In this document: one piece after another, positions 18,928 to 26,749 of the stretch
How positions within the stretch are numbered: the first letter of the stretch is position 1
Layout: every line of letters begins with the position of its first letter
Source: Oscillospiraceae bacterium
GTDB lineage: Bacteria; Bacillota; Clostridia; Oscillospirales; Oscillospiraceae
Length of the DNA: 64,000 bases
NCBI GenBank assembly: GCA_016292445.1
Contig: JAEDIN010000001.1
Span: 31,850 to 95,849 of the forward strand
Direction: 5' to 3'
Program-made: the position numbers and the translations under genes
Notes under the pieces: generated by a model
Told to the model about the DNA's origin: nothing
Databases searched by the model: none
Seen by the model: the letters and a program-made list of their open reading frames with translations, nothing else

Positions 18928-19794
18928 CTAATTTAATCTGGTGACCATTGAATCGGCGAGCTCGCAAAGTAATTCTGTATCGTCAAACGCAGTGGTAAGC
19001 ACTTTTTTTGCGTTCTGCGTCAGTGTTTGAATCATTTCCATGCAGCGTTCCGGACCAAGGAGTGCCATATAGGTATTCTTATTCTCCTCGGCATCGGAGC
19101 CTATTGGCTTGCCGAGCTGCTCACTTGTACTGATAACATCCAGCATATCGTCCCTTATCTGGAAGGCCGCGCCAATTGCCGCCCCGAACATTCCGGCTGC
19201 TTCAAGCTGCTTATCGTTACCGCCTGCCGCAGCAACACCCATCATACACGCTGCAGTAAGCAATGCGCCGGTTTTTCGGCTGTTGATCTCGTCAAGCTCT
19301 TTTTCGCTCAGTATTTTATTTTCACCTATCATGTCCAGATATTGCCCACCGCACATACCGTCTGCGCCGACAGCATCGGCAAGTATGCGAGCGCAGTCTG
19401 CTCTCGCGGCGGCAGGTAATTCGCTGCGAAGTATAGTTCCAAAAGCCTCAGCCTGAAGCGCGTCACCTGCAAGAACCGCCGTACATTCACCGTAAACAAC
19501 ATGATTTGTAGGTTTTCCGCGGCGAAGATCATCATTGTCCATGCACGGCAGGTCATCGTGGATAAGGCTGTAAGTGTGAAGCATCTCAATTGCGCAGGCT
19601 GCCGGAAGTGCCTTATCGATGTCTCCTCCGGCAATTGCGCAAAACTCAAGCACAAGTATCGGTCTGATACGCTTACCGCCGGCGTTGAGGCTGTAGCGCA
19701 TTGAATCGAACAGCCCCTTTTGCGGCATATCGTCCGCTTTAAAGTATTCGGAAAGCTTTGCGTCGATAAGGTTTTTGTATTCGCTTAATGTCAT
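18928..19794 (-). CDS. ispA: Polyprenyl (farnesyl/geranylgeranyl) diphosphate synthase
   Basis: 288 residues. Builds short-chain prenyl diphosphates from IPP and DMAPP. GGKRIRP near residues 39-45, the first aspartate motif HDDLPCMDNDDLRRGKPT near 79-96 and the second IRDDMLD near 217-223 are all present. The ATG at 19794 is chosen: GAGGA lies 9 bases upstream and the codon abuts the xseB stop (TGATATG). The xseA-xseB-ispA-dxs order is standard in Firmicutes. Chain length cannot be set by eye. Confidence 0.94.
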   Translation of the reverse strand: MTLSEYKNLIDAKLSEYFKADDMPQKGLFDSMRYSLNAGGKRIRPILVLEFCAIAGGDIDKALPAACAIEMLHTYSLIHDDLPCMDNDDLRRGKPTNHVVYGECTAVLAGDALQAEAFGTILRSELPAAARADCARILADAVGADGMCGGQYLDMIGENKILSEKELDEINSRKTGALLTAACMMGVAAAGGNDKQLEAAGMFGAAIGAAFQIRDDMLDVISTSEQLGKPIGSDAEENKNTYMALLGPERCMEMIQTLTQNAKKVLTTAFDDTELLCELADSMVTRLN

Positions 19795-19795
19795 A

Positions 19796-20029
19796 TCACT
19801 CTTTATCCTCAAACGGAAGCTCGACAGGCTCACCGTCAGGGCCTTTCTTCAGTTTTACAACCATCTGCTCAGCCTCGTTCAGCATAGCATCACAGTCTGT
19901 TATAAGGACTGTTCCCTCTTCAAAAAGCTTCAGCGAATCGCTTAGCGGAGCATCGCCCTTTTCAAGTGATCTGACTATTTCGTCAAGTCTTGTTATTGCC
20001 TGCTCAAAGCTCAGTTTCCTCTCATTCAT
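19796..20029 (-). CDS. xseB: Exodeoxyribonuclease VII small subunit
   Basis: About 77 residues, the normal size. KLSFEQAITRLDEIVRSLEKGDAPLSDSLKLFEEG is the helical hairpin typical of XseB. The ATG at 20029 overlaps the end of xseA (ATGAATGA), and a GAGG is 9 bases upstream; a longer start at a GTG at 20044 is possible. Works with XseA to degrade single-stranded DNA. Confidence 0.95.
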   Translation of the reverse strand: MNERKLSFEQAITRLDEIVRSLEKGDAPLSDSLKLFEEGTVLITDCDAMLNEAEQMVVKLKKGPDGEPVELPFEDKE

Positions 20030-21236
20030 GTTTAATTGCCTCACTTTCCTCTACGCGGCATTTGATAATACCGTCATTGACGCAAAGCCTTAGCTTGTCG
20101 TCCGGTTTTACATCGTCTATGCTTCGTACAAGCTCTCCCCTGATGTCTGCAGCAATGGCATAGCCCCTTCCAAGGACTTTTAATGGGCTCATAGCGTCAA
20201 GAGAAGCCGCAAGCCTTACAAAATCTCGCCGTTTTTCGGAATTTGACCTATCAGCGGCGGCGATAAATTTGTCTTTCACATAATCAAGCTCCGCACGCTT
20301 ACTGTCAACATACGCCATAGGCGTCTGAAGCACTCTGCGCTTTTTGAGCTCCTCAAGCTTTGACGAAATTGTCATCAATTTTTTGCGCACCGCCTGCGAC
20401 TGACGGATACCCAGGTTTTCAAGCAGCTCTCTCATATCCGCCGCATTGGGAACGGCGACCTCTGCCGCATTTGACGGAGTTGATGCTCTTACATCGGCAA
20501 CATAGTCGGATATGGTCACATCGGGCTCATGACCAACCGCAGATATAACCGGAAGCTCTGAGTCATATATTGCCCTTGCTACCCGTTCATCGTTAAAGGC
20601 CCACAGGTCCTCAATTGAACCTCCGCCTCTGCCCGTAATTATGATTTCGGCAATCTTGTGTTTGTTTGCATATCTGATTGCCCCTACTATCTCCGGCGGT
20701 GCTTCAACACCCTGTACCCTAACAGGAAGCAGAATCACCTTAGTCATCGGCCAGCGTTTGCCGAGTATTCTTATCATATCATGCACGGCAGCGCCGGCGG
20801 AAGACGTGATAATGGCTATCTTTTTCGGAAACGGCGGAAGCTGCTTTTTATGTTCAGGGTCAAAAAGCCCCTCTGAAGCAAGCTTCGCTTTAAGCTGCTC
20901 AAATGCTATCTGGAGGTCGCCCGTTCCCTCGGGTATCAGATCTGTGCAATAAAGCTGATACGCACCATCGCGCGGAAATACCGACACACGACCAAAAGCA
21001 GTGACACCCATACCGCTTTCCGGACGAAAGCGCAGCTTTGATGCACTGCTTTTGAACATTACGCACCTTAAACTGCTTTCCGAATCCTTAAGTGTAAAGT
21101 AGTGATGCCCCGAGGGATATATCTTGTAATTGGACAGCTCTCCCCGGACGCATACTTTATTAAGCATAGGCTCGCAGTCTATAAGTGTCTTTATTAGATT
21201 ATTAAGCTCCGATACAGTCAGAGTATTTTCATTCAT
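20022..21236 (-). CDS. xseA: Exodeoxyribonuclease VII large subunit
   Basis: 404 residues. The N-terminal OB-fold (VRGELSNYKIYPSGHHYFTLKD near residues 24-45) is followed by the catalytic part with ITSSAGAAVHDMIRIL near 146-161, GRGGGSIEDLWAFNDE near 202-217 and SAVGHEPDVTISDYVAD near 231-247; the helical C-terminus packs with XseB. It overlaps nusB by 4 bases (ATGA). Confidence 0.96.
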   Translation of the reverse strand: MNENTLTVSELNNLIKTLIDCEPMLNKVCVRGELSNYKIYPSGHHYFTLKDSESSLRCVMFKSSASKLRFRPESGMGVTAFGRVSVFPRDGAYQLYCTDLIPEGTGDLQIAFEQLKAKLASEGLFDPEHKKQLPPFPKKIAIITSSAGAAVHDMIRILGKRWPMTKVILLPVRVQGVEAPPEIVGAIRYANKHKIAEIIITGRGGGSIEDLWAFNDERVARAIYDSELPVISAVGHEPDVTISDYVADVRASTPSNAAEVAVPNAADMRELLENLGIRQSQAVRKKLMTISSKLEELKKRRVLQTPMAYVDSKRAELDYVKDKFIAAADRSNSEKRRDFVRLAASLDAMSPLKVLGRGYAIAADIRGELVRSIDDVKPDDKLRLCVNDGIIKCRVEESEAIKHE

Positions 21237-21712
21237 TCTTTTGTCTCCGCTTCAACGGCAGCTTCATAATTCAGCTCACCGCGCATAAAGCCGCCGAGAA
21301 CTCCGTTAATGAAGGAGACCGTTTCAGGTTCATCATATCCCTTTGCAAGCTCAATTGCCTCATTTATGGCGGTCGCATTGGGGATATCATCCATATACAG
21401 TACCTCGCATATCGCGCAGCGCATAACGGCAACAGCCGTCTTGGAAATTCTGCCGATTTTCCAGCCGTTAGAATACTTGTTGATATAATTATCTATCTGT
21501 ATTCTGTAATCCTCGACAAGACTTGCAAGTCGGATTATATAATCCTTCTGCTTCTTCTCGGGGTATTCGGCGTACAGTTCGTCCACATCGGCAAGTGTTG
21601 AAAAGTATTCCTTATCAAAAAAATCGTCAACGATATCAGCAACGGTCTTCCCGCTTGCTGCTGCATAAAAACCAAGCTGTACTGCGATCTCTCTTGCAGT
21701 AGTTCTCTTCAT
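21233..21712 (-). CDS. nusB: Transcription antitermination factor NusB
   Basis: 159 residues. All-helical RNA-binding protein for rRNA antitermination. TAREIAVQLGFY at the start, then DIPNATAINEAIELAKGY near 114-131 and FINGVLGGF near 138-146 are the conserved NusB blocks. It lies between amaP/asp23 and xseA, the usual Firmicutes neighbourhood. Confidence 0.95.
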   Translation of the reverse strand: MKRTTAREIAVQLGFYAAASGKTVADIVDDFFDKEYFSTLADVDELYAEYPEKKQKDYIIRLASLVEDYRIQIDNYINKYSNGWKIGRISKTAVAVMRCAICEVLYMDDIPNATAINEAIELAKGYDEPETVSFINGVLGGFMRGELNYEAAVEAETKE

Positions 21713-21730
21713 GCTACAACCCTCACAGAA

Positions 21731-22093
21731 TCACTTTTCAAAAGCTACACCGGAGACATGGACATTGACCTCCGCCTTGTCGATGCCGGTGATTGCCTGA
21801 ACAGCCTCGGTAACGGAATTCTGCACTTCCTTAGCTACATTGACTATGTTGCAGCCGTAGCGGACAAGGATTATTGCATCGACTTTAATCGTATCATCTA
21901 CTATCTGGACCTTGATTCCCTTGGAAACGGTCTTTATTCCAATAAGCTCGGCAAGCTCCGCACCTGCGGTGTTGGAAATACCGGCAACTCCGTCTATCTC
22001 GGTTATAGCCGTGCGCACCATTGTGGATATTACTTCCTCGGAAATATTGATACTTCCGTTTTCTGCCTTGCAGCTTATATAATTATCGCCCAT
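21731..22093 (-). CDS. Asp23/Gls24 family envelope stress protein
   Basis: About 120 residues. GSINISEEVISTMVRTAITEIDGVAGI near the N-terminus and KVDAIILVRYGCNIVNVAKEVQNSVTEAVQAITG in the middle are typical of the Asp23 fold. The ATG at 22093 has GGAGG 8 bases upstream. In Firmicutes such a gene nearly always sits between spoIIIAH (or accBC) and nusB, as here. Function is thought to be envelope-related; details are unclear. Confidence 0.9.
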   Translation of the reverse strand: MGDNYISCKAENGSINISEEVISTMVRTAITEIDGVAGISNTAGAELAELIGIKTVSKGIKVQIVDDTIKVDAIILVRYGCNIVNVAKEVQNSVTEAVQAITGIDKAEVNVHVSGVAFEK

Positions 22094-22122
22094 TTTTATT
22101 GCCTCCAAATTGATTTCATGAC

Positions 22123-22134
22123 ATTGTACCACAT
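22123..22134 (-). promoter_or_regulatory. Extended -10 promoter before the Asp23 gene
   Basis: Minus-strand TGGTACAAT (TACAAT at 22128-22123 with the TGn extension) lies just after the spoIIIAH terminator and 30 bases before the Asp23 start. The -35 is poor. It would let the nusB-recN block be expressed in vegetative cells apart from the sporulation operon. Confidence 0.5.
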
Positions 22135-22150
22135 CGGTGGCAAAAAATAA

Positions 22151-22186
22151 AGCATAAAAAGACGGGAAAACCCGTCTTTTTATGCT
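22151..22186 (-). terminator. Terminator at the end of the spoIIIA operon
   Basis: Perfect 16-bp stem AGCATAAAAAGACGGG / CCCGTCTTTTTATGCT with an AAAA/TTTT loop, followed on the minus strand by TTATTTTTTG. The stem includes the spoIIIAH stop codon. Confidence 0.9.
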
Positions 22187-22722
22187 GATATTTCGATTAT
22201 ATTGAGCTGCGCTGCTTTATAATCCGTTTCGGATGTGACCGTTTCGGTTATTCTCGCCACTGCTGCCTCGCTCAAGCCGTCAGCAGGAGCAGGAACTGCA
22301 ACCGTAATTTTGTCTTCACTCATGTACACAACGCAGTCGGTGAAATCCTTTGCAATGAGTTTGTTCTCAAGCTGGGTTTCGCTCATTGAATAATTTGCCA
22401 TTGCCGATATCGACTTCATTGCCGAATCTATCGTTTCCTGAGAAGCACCTTCCTTTTTAACAGCCTCCTCAAGCAGCTTCATTGCTTCCTCTCTTGACAC
22501 CTGACGGTTTAATCTTGCTTCGGCAAAGTATCCGGAGGAGCTTCCTTTTGTGTTTGATGCTTTGTATGCCTCGTCTGCCGCCTTCATTGCCGCATCCTCG
22601 GCTTTAACCATTGCAGAGTCTGCCTCACCCCACTTATTGTTATATGACCAGTTAAGATATACTGCCGCGCAAACAAGCAGCAGCACAGATGCTATCGTAA
22701 TGTTTCTTTTGATGTTTTTCAT
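22180..22722 (-). CDS. spoIIIAH: Stage III sporulation protein AH
   Basis: 180 residues. One N-terminal membrane segment (ITIASVLLLVCAAVYLNW, about 8-25) and a long extracytoplasmic domain with alpha-rich linker (DSAMVKAEDAAMKAADEAY) and a ring-building EscJ-like end. In Bacillus SpoIIIAH in the mother-cell membrane pairs with SpoIIQ of the forespore to form the feeding channel. No spoIIQ is in the window. GGAGG lies upstream of the ATG. Last gene of the operon, with a terminator on its stop codon. Confidence 0.92.
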   Translation of the reverse strand: MKNIKRNITIASVLLLVCAAVYLNWSYNNKWGEADSAMVKAEDAAMKAADEAYKASNTKGSSSGYFAEARLNRQVSREEAMKLLEEAVKKEGASQETIDSAMKSISAMANYSMSETQLENKLIAKDFTDCVVYMSEDKITVAVPAPADGLSEAAVARITETVTSETDYKAAQLNIIEISA

Positions 22723-22731
22723 TTTGCCCTC

Positions 22732-23064
22732 CTATTTTTGCCTCGTTAATAATACCTGTATCTCATCGCAGCCTAAACCGGTATAAGCTTCAACACATTT
22801 TACAACCCTTAGCTTAACCTCGGGATCTGCTGCGCCATCGCATACAACAACTGCGCCGTGCTCAGATATTAAAACATATGCGTTTCCTACGCCTTTACTG
22901 CTTTCCAAAACCGCTGATAGTCGCTGTTCATCGTCGTTTTCTCCGCCGTTCGTCGAGTTTTTTGTGCTGCCGCTCGGAAACGAGAGCAGCAAAAGCCCCA
23001 CAATTAGGACGATAAGCGGGTATTTATACTTTGCCATAAATTCAAGTATTTTTTTGCTATTCAT
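22732..23064 (-). CDS. spoIIIAG: Stage III sporulation protein AG
   Basis: About 110 residues, short for the family (about 200). A single N-terminal membrane segment (YPLIVLIVGLLLLSF) is followed by a compact domain with GVGNAYVLISEHGAVVVCDGAADPEVKLRVVKCVEAYTGL, which matches the SpoIIIAG ring-building region. The ATG at 23064 overlaps the spoIIIAF stop (ATGAATAG); a longer start at 23091 is possible. SpoIIIAG forms the large channel ring. Confidence 0.88.
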   Translation of the reverse strand: MNSKKILEFMAKYKYPLIVLIVGLLLLSFPSGSTKNSTNGGENDDEQRLSAVLESSKGVGNAYVLISEHGAVVVCDGAADPEVKLRVVKCVEAYTGLGCDEIQVLLTRQK

Positions 23065-23551
23065 TAGTTTTATACCACTCTTGATTTTCATTACTTATTC
23101 CAAGCTCTGCTTCTATATATGCTTCAAGCTCTTTTTGTTGATTATATGAGCAGCTATGCCTTACTTCACAGCTTACCGGATACCAAAAACCGTCGTTTGA
23201 CCATTCAGCGGTCACCTTAGCCTCCTGCACCTCAGCGCCGAGATTCTCGGCTTTGTCCAATATATATGCCTGACACTGCTCTTGTATGTACAGTCTATTT
23301 AAATTTTCACTGTTGGCTTTACCGCTGTTTGCATATTCTTGCGCCATTTTCTTGTATTCGAAAACGGTTTTGGAATAATCGCTTAAATCAATGGATTTAA
23401 GCGGCGAGATGGTTGCAATCATCATAACTGCCGCACAGGCTATGCCGACCGCTTTTTTACCGTTTCCATCGGGTGTGAGGGCAAGCGTTAAAAAGCAAAA
23501 GACCGCAGAAAAAATCAGCGTTTGAATATAGCCGTGAATTAGTGTGCTCAT
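23057..23551 (-). CDS. spoIIIAF: Stage III sporulation protein AF
   Basis: About 164 residues. Two N-terminal hydrophobic segments (LIFSAVFCFLTLAL and AVGIACAAVMMIATI) precede SPLKSIDLSDY and a soluble C-terminal domain, as in SpoIIIAF. The ATG at 23551 shares its first base with the spoIIIAE stop (TAATG); GGTGG lies before it. Part of the SpoIIIA channel complex in the mother-cell membrane. Confidence 0.9.
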   Translation of the reverse strand: MSTLIHGYIQTLIFSAVFCFLTLALTPDGNGKKAVGIACAAVMMIATISPLKSIDLSDYSKTVFEYKKMAQEYANSGKANSENLNRLYIQEQCQAYILDKAENLGAEVQEAKVTAEWSNDGFWYPVSCEVRHSCSYNQQKELEAYIEAELGISNENQEWYKTNE

Positions 23552-24615
23552 TAACCCACCACCGCTCTCATACATGAAATCAGCGATATAAACATCATTA
23601 CACCGCAGCAGCCGATAAGTCCCAGCAGCATTCCGAAGGCACCGCCTACACTTTGCGTAAGCGAAGATATCTGCGGTAGCTTCAAAGCCGATGTACAGGC
23701 TGACGCTGCCTTGAATGCAAGGTAGTTCAGGCCTATAATAATTAACGGAGAAATGCAGAACGAGAGTACGGCTATCATTCCGAATGCCCCCAAGGTGTTT
23801 TTTACAATTTCCGCGCCGGCAACAACGCTTGATGCGGCATCCGAAATAATTCCGCCCACCACCGGAAGCGTAGCTGAAATAGTTGTTTTTGCAATTTTTG
23901 ACGCAAGCTTATCGCCGCCGGAGGCGATAGCGGAGCTGACGCTGATATATGCCGTAAAACCGAGTGATAACAATGTCATAAGGCTTGTACTTACCCATTT
24001 AAAAAGTTTTGCCACCGATGCAAGAATTGCGTTATCAAAAGCCGCCGATGCAATGCTCACCGCCAGAAACGCATAAACAAACGGTATTATAAGATTTTGA
24101 GCCACGGATATAAATACATCCATAAACAGTGCAGATGCAGCATATCTCACCGCTGCAGAGCTGACCTCTCCGCAGGCTGCAGAGGCAGTGCACATTGCAG
24201 GCAAGAGTATTTTTGAAAATGACGAGATATCGTTTACAGTTTTTGTCCCAAGGCTTATATATGAGTTTGTATCGCTTACGCAAATTATCGTTATTGCGGC
24301 ACAACCGCATAGAGAAACAAGTTCAGGTGTTTTATCATTTCCGAACATCCCCAAAACAGCGCATATCACCGCAACAATGATGACATTAACGGCCTTTTTC
24401 AAGATGCCCCCCATGTTCTCTTTGAGCTCTTTTACAATTGTATCCGACAGCCTATTAAAAAATGATTCGGTATCACCTGCATCGCTAAGATTACCGGAGA
24501 GCTCTTTAACTTCTTCGGGCAAAGCATTTTCGACCGATTTTGTGTCAATACTGTCTGCATAAGAAGCAGACGATAAAAGCAGCAACGCCACAGCAAATGT
24601 TACAAGCTTCTTCAT
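23551..24615 (-). CDS. spoIIIAE: Stage III sporulation protein AE
   Basis: 354 residues. A signal peptide (KKLVTFAVALLLLSSASYADS) is followed by a periplasm-like linker and six or more membrane helices, the layout of SpoIIIAE, the main membrane component of the channel. TISATLPVVGGIISDAASSVVAG near residue 250 is a conserved block. The ATG at 24615 has GGAGGG upstream and overlaps the spoIIIAD stop (ATGA); an upstream start near 24744 would bury it in spoIIIAD. Confidence 0.93.
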   Translation of the reverse strand: MKKLVTFAVALLLLSSASYADSIDTKSVENALPEEVKELSGNLSDAGDTESFFNRLSDTIVKELKENMGGILKKAVNVIIVAVICAVLGMFGNDKTPELVSLCGCAAITIICVSDTNSYISLGTKTVNDISSFSKILLPAMCTASAACGEVSSAAVRYAASALFMDVFISVAQNLIIPFVYAFLAVSIASAAFDNAILASVAKLFKWVSTSLMTLLSLGFTAYISVSSAIASGGDKLASKIAKTTISATLPVVGGIISDAASSVVAGAEIVKNTLGAFGMIAVLSFCISPLIIIGLNYLAFKAASACTSALKLPQISSLTQSVGGAFGMLLGLIGCCGVMMFISLISCMRAVVG

Positions 24616-24998
24616 GTCAGTCCCTCCAATGTCTTCAGCAGCGTTTGAAGTAAGGGGAGTGCCGTGAATACAGCGGCCGCGCCGCCGAGATATTCGACAG
24701 CTGCAGATGTCCCACTTTGGCCTGCATCCTTGCACAGGCCGCATATGAGCTTAGTAAGCACAGCTATTCCTACGCACTTTATAACCGGAACAAATACCGC
24801 CGCCGGTAACCCTGAGTTTTTTATTACTTCGGATATAAAATCAACGAGCGATGATATCATCCCGAACGCTGCACAGCATATACAAACGGCACATAATGCT
24901 GTCAGTGCAAAGGAATACTCGGGGTTTTTCGCCTTTATCAACAGGCTGCATGCCGCGCCAAGCAACGCTATTGCCGCCGCCTTTGCCATTATCTCCAT
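24612..24998 (-). CDS. spoIIIAD: Stage III sporulation protein AD
   Basis: 128 residues, four predicted membrane helices. KNPEYSFALTALCAVC near residues 24-39 and VPVIKCVGIAVLTKLICGLCKDAGQ near 70-94 are the conserved SpoIIIAD blocks. Starts on the stop codon of spoIIIAC (TGATG), so the pair is translationally coupled. Confidence 0.93.
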   Translation of the reverse strand: MEIMAKAAAIALLGAACSLLIKAKNPEYSFALTALCAVCICCAAFGMISSLVDFISEVIKNSGLPAAVFVPVIKCVGIAVLTKLICGLCKDAGQSGTSAAVEYLGGAAAVFTALPLLQTLLKTLEGLT

Positions 24999-25192
24999 CA
25001 GAGCTGAAACAGGGTCTTTATAAGACCGAACAGCTCGCTGATTTTCTGCACGACTACTATCAGCACAACAACAAGCGCTGCTATTGTCGTCATAAGCGCC
25101 TGCTCATCTCTGCCGGAACGGCTAAGCAAAATGTTCAGCACTGCCACAAGTATTCCGACCGCAGCTATTTTAAATATCAGATCAATCTCCAT
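24998..25192 (-). CDS. spoIIIAC: Stage III sporulation protein AC
   Basis: 64 residues, normal for SpoIIIAC. Two membrane helices: DLIFKIAAVGILVAVLNILL and LMTTIAALVVVLIVVVQKI, joined by SRSGRDEQA, a conserved loop. The ATG at 25192 has GAGGG 6 bases upstream. Small membrane part of the channel. Confidence 0.93.
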   Translation of the reverse strand: MEIDLIFKIAAVGILVAVLNILLSRSGRDEQALMTTIAALVVVLIVVVQKISELFGLIKTLFQL

Positions 25193-25203
25193 TTTATTCC
25201 CTC

Positions 25204-25716
25204 TCAGACCAGAATAATTGCAAAAATAAGCCCTATTCCTGTTCCCAATCCGATGTACATTTTTTCGTTGCTTTTTAGCCCTGCGTTCAGCACCTCGTAT
25301 TCTCCCGTTAATTCGCTTATACATCTGTCAATAGATGCAGCCTGAAGCTCAGCATCATATTTTCCGAGGCTGCTGCCCAGATTCTTGAGAGTCTGTCTTT
25401 CGTTCTCGCTTATAAGTTTAAGCTTTTCATCAACGCTTTCGCACCAGATTTTTGCAAAGCTTTTACCGCCGAGGCAGTCAAGCTTTTCTTCAACGCAGCA
25501 AACAAATCCTCCGATACATCTATACTCCGGTAAATTTGCACAAATCAGAATTTGTCTAAGCGGTGTTCTTCTTGTGCATATCTCATTGCGCATCAGCTCC
25601 AAAAATGATACAATTTCTTTTAGTGCCCATACTGACGCTTTAATTTCCCGTGCTTTAAAAATTCCAATCAATGTAGCTGCCGCTGCAAGCATTACAGCTC
25701 CGAGAAACCTGCTCAT
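25204..25716 (-). CDS. spoIIIAB: Stage III sporulation protein AB
   Basis: 170 residues. Membrane segments at both ends (FLGAVMLAAAATLIGIF and MYIGLGTGIGLIFAIILV) enclose a helical cytoplasmic region with FLELMRNEICTRRTPL and FAKIWCESV. This matches SpoIIIAB, which resembles GspF-type secretion proteins. The ATG at 25716 overlaps the spoIIIAA stop (ATGA). Confidence 0.92.
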   Translation of the reverse strand: MSRFLGAVMLAAAATLIGIFKAREIKASVWALKEIVSFLELMRNEICTRRTPLRQILICANLPEYRCIGGFVCCVEEKLDCLGGKSFAKIWCESVDEKLKLISENERQTLKNLGSSLGKYDAELQAASIDRCISELTGEYEVLNAGLKSNEKMYIGLGTGIGLIFAIILV

Positions 25717-26594
25717 TTCAATTCCTCTATGCAATAGCTGCGCCTACCGTTAATGTTCCTTATAAACAGGCAATATTTAAAAATTCTCATTTGCATCAGT
25801 TGACGGTACAGTTTCCTGGAGCGCAGGTCGTCAACGCTTCCTGCGTGAGCCGTGGCAAGCAGTTTCACTCCGCAGCCCGAGGCCTCATAAACCGACTGCA
25901 TGTCCTCCCTGGAGCTTATCTCGTCCATGGCAAGCACATCCGGATTCATAGCTCTTATCAGCATCATTGCCGCCTTAGCCTTTGGAGCGTCGGTGATTAT
26001 ATCAGTATGCTTGCCGACATCAAACTGCGCAATCCCGTCGCTCACAGCAGCTATTTCTCCCCTTTCATCCGCAACTGACACCCGTTTGCCTCCGTTCGAG
26101 AGTATGCGAATAAACTCACGCAAGCAGGTTGTTTTGCCGGCACCCGGGGGTGAAGCGATGAGAATGTCCGTTAATCCGTGACACAGCATTTTTTGGAGTT
26201 CGTCCGAGGCACAGCCATGTATTTCCTTCGGTATTCTGACTGATAATGAACTTAGGTTTCTTATTCCGCACACAGCTCCGGAGCGTATGATTGCGTTTCC
26301 GCAGATACCAAGTCGAATTCCACCTTTAACATTTATGTAACCGTTAGCCATGCTTGCTTCGACCGAATGAACGGAAGCACCCGTTGCGCATTCAAGCACA
26401 CCTTCAAGCTCCGAAACGGTTATTGAGTGTTCAGGAGCAACAAATTTTTCTTTGCCGTCAACCAGAACGGTCATGGCTTGTCCGGCTCTCAGGCGTATCT
26501 CCTCAATCCTGTTTTGCTCCGCTTCCGGCAGTATCAGAAGCTCGCCGTTTAAGGCTATCGGAAGCATCGATGCTGCTCTGCTTAGTTTGTTCAT
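25713..26594 (-). CDS. spoIIIAA: Stage III sporulation protein AA (ATPase)
   Basis: 293 residues. Secretion-type ATPase that powers or assembles the SpoIIIA-SpoIIQ channel in the mother cell. P-loop ASPPGAGKTTCLREF near residues 149-163, the aspartate box VADERGEIAA near 176-185, and MNPDVLAMDEISSREDM with Walker B near 217-233. The ATG at 26594 has GGTGAG 4 bases upstream; a start near 26672 would lie in the AT-rich promoter region. First gene of the spoIIIAA-AH operon. I could not identify a convincing sigma-E promoter. Confidence 0.94.
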   Translation of the reverse strand: MNKLSRAASMLPIALNGELLILPEAEQNRIEEIRLRAGQAMTVLVDGKEKFVAPEHSITVSELEGVLECATGASVHSVEASMANGYINVKGGIRLGICGNAIIRSGAVCGIRNLSSLSVRIPKEIHGCASDELQKMLCHGLTDILIASPPGAGKTTCLREFIRILSNGGKRVSVADERGEIAAVSDGIAQFDVGKHTDIITDAPKAKAAMMLIRAMNPDVLAMDEISSREDMQSVYEASGCGVKLLATAHAGSVDDLRSRKLYRQLMQMRIFKYCLFIRNINGRRSYCIEELK

Positions 26595-26749
26595 TTTGCT
26601 CACCGTCCTATGTCTAATTACTATTATGGTAAGCAAAAAATTATTACTTGTAAAAATTAATTTTCTTGTCACCTTTTCACTTGCTGAATTGTCTATATTA
26701 TAGATAAATTTGACTCAATATTTGCTTGAGCATAAGGATATACAGAACC

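Noticed and set aside
26595..26749. Sigma-E promoter for spoIIIA
   Set aside because: Some ATA and CATAATA-like pieces exist, but spacing does not fit the consensus well enough to place a promoter.
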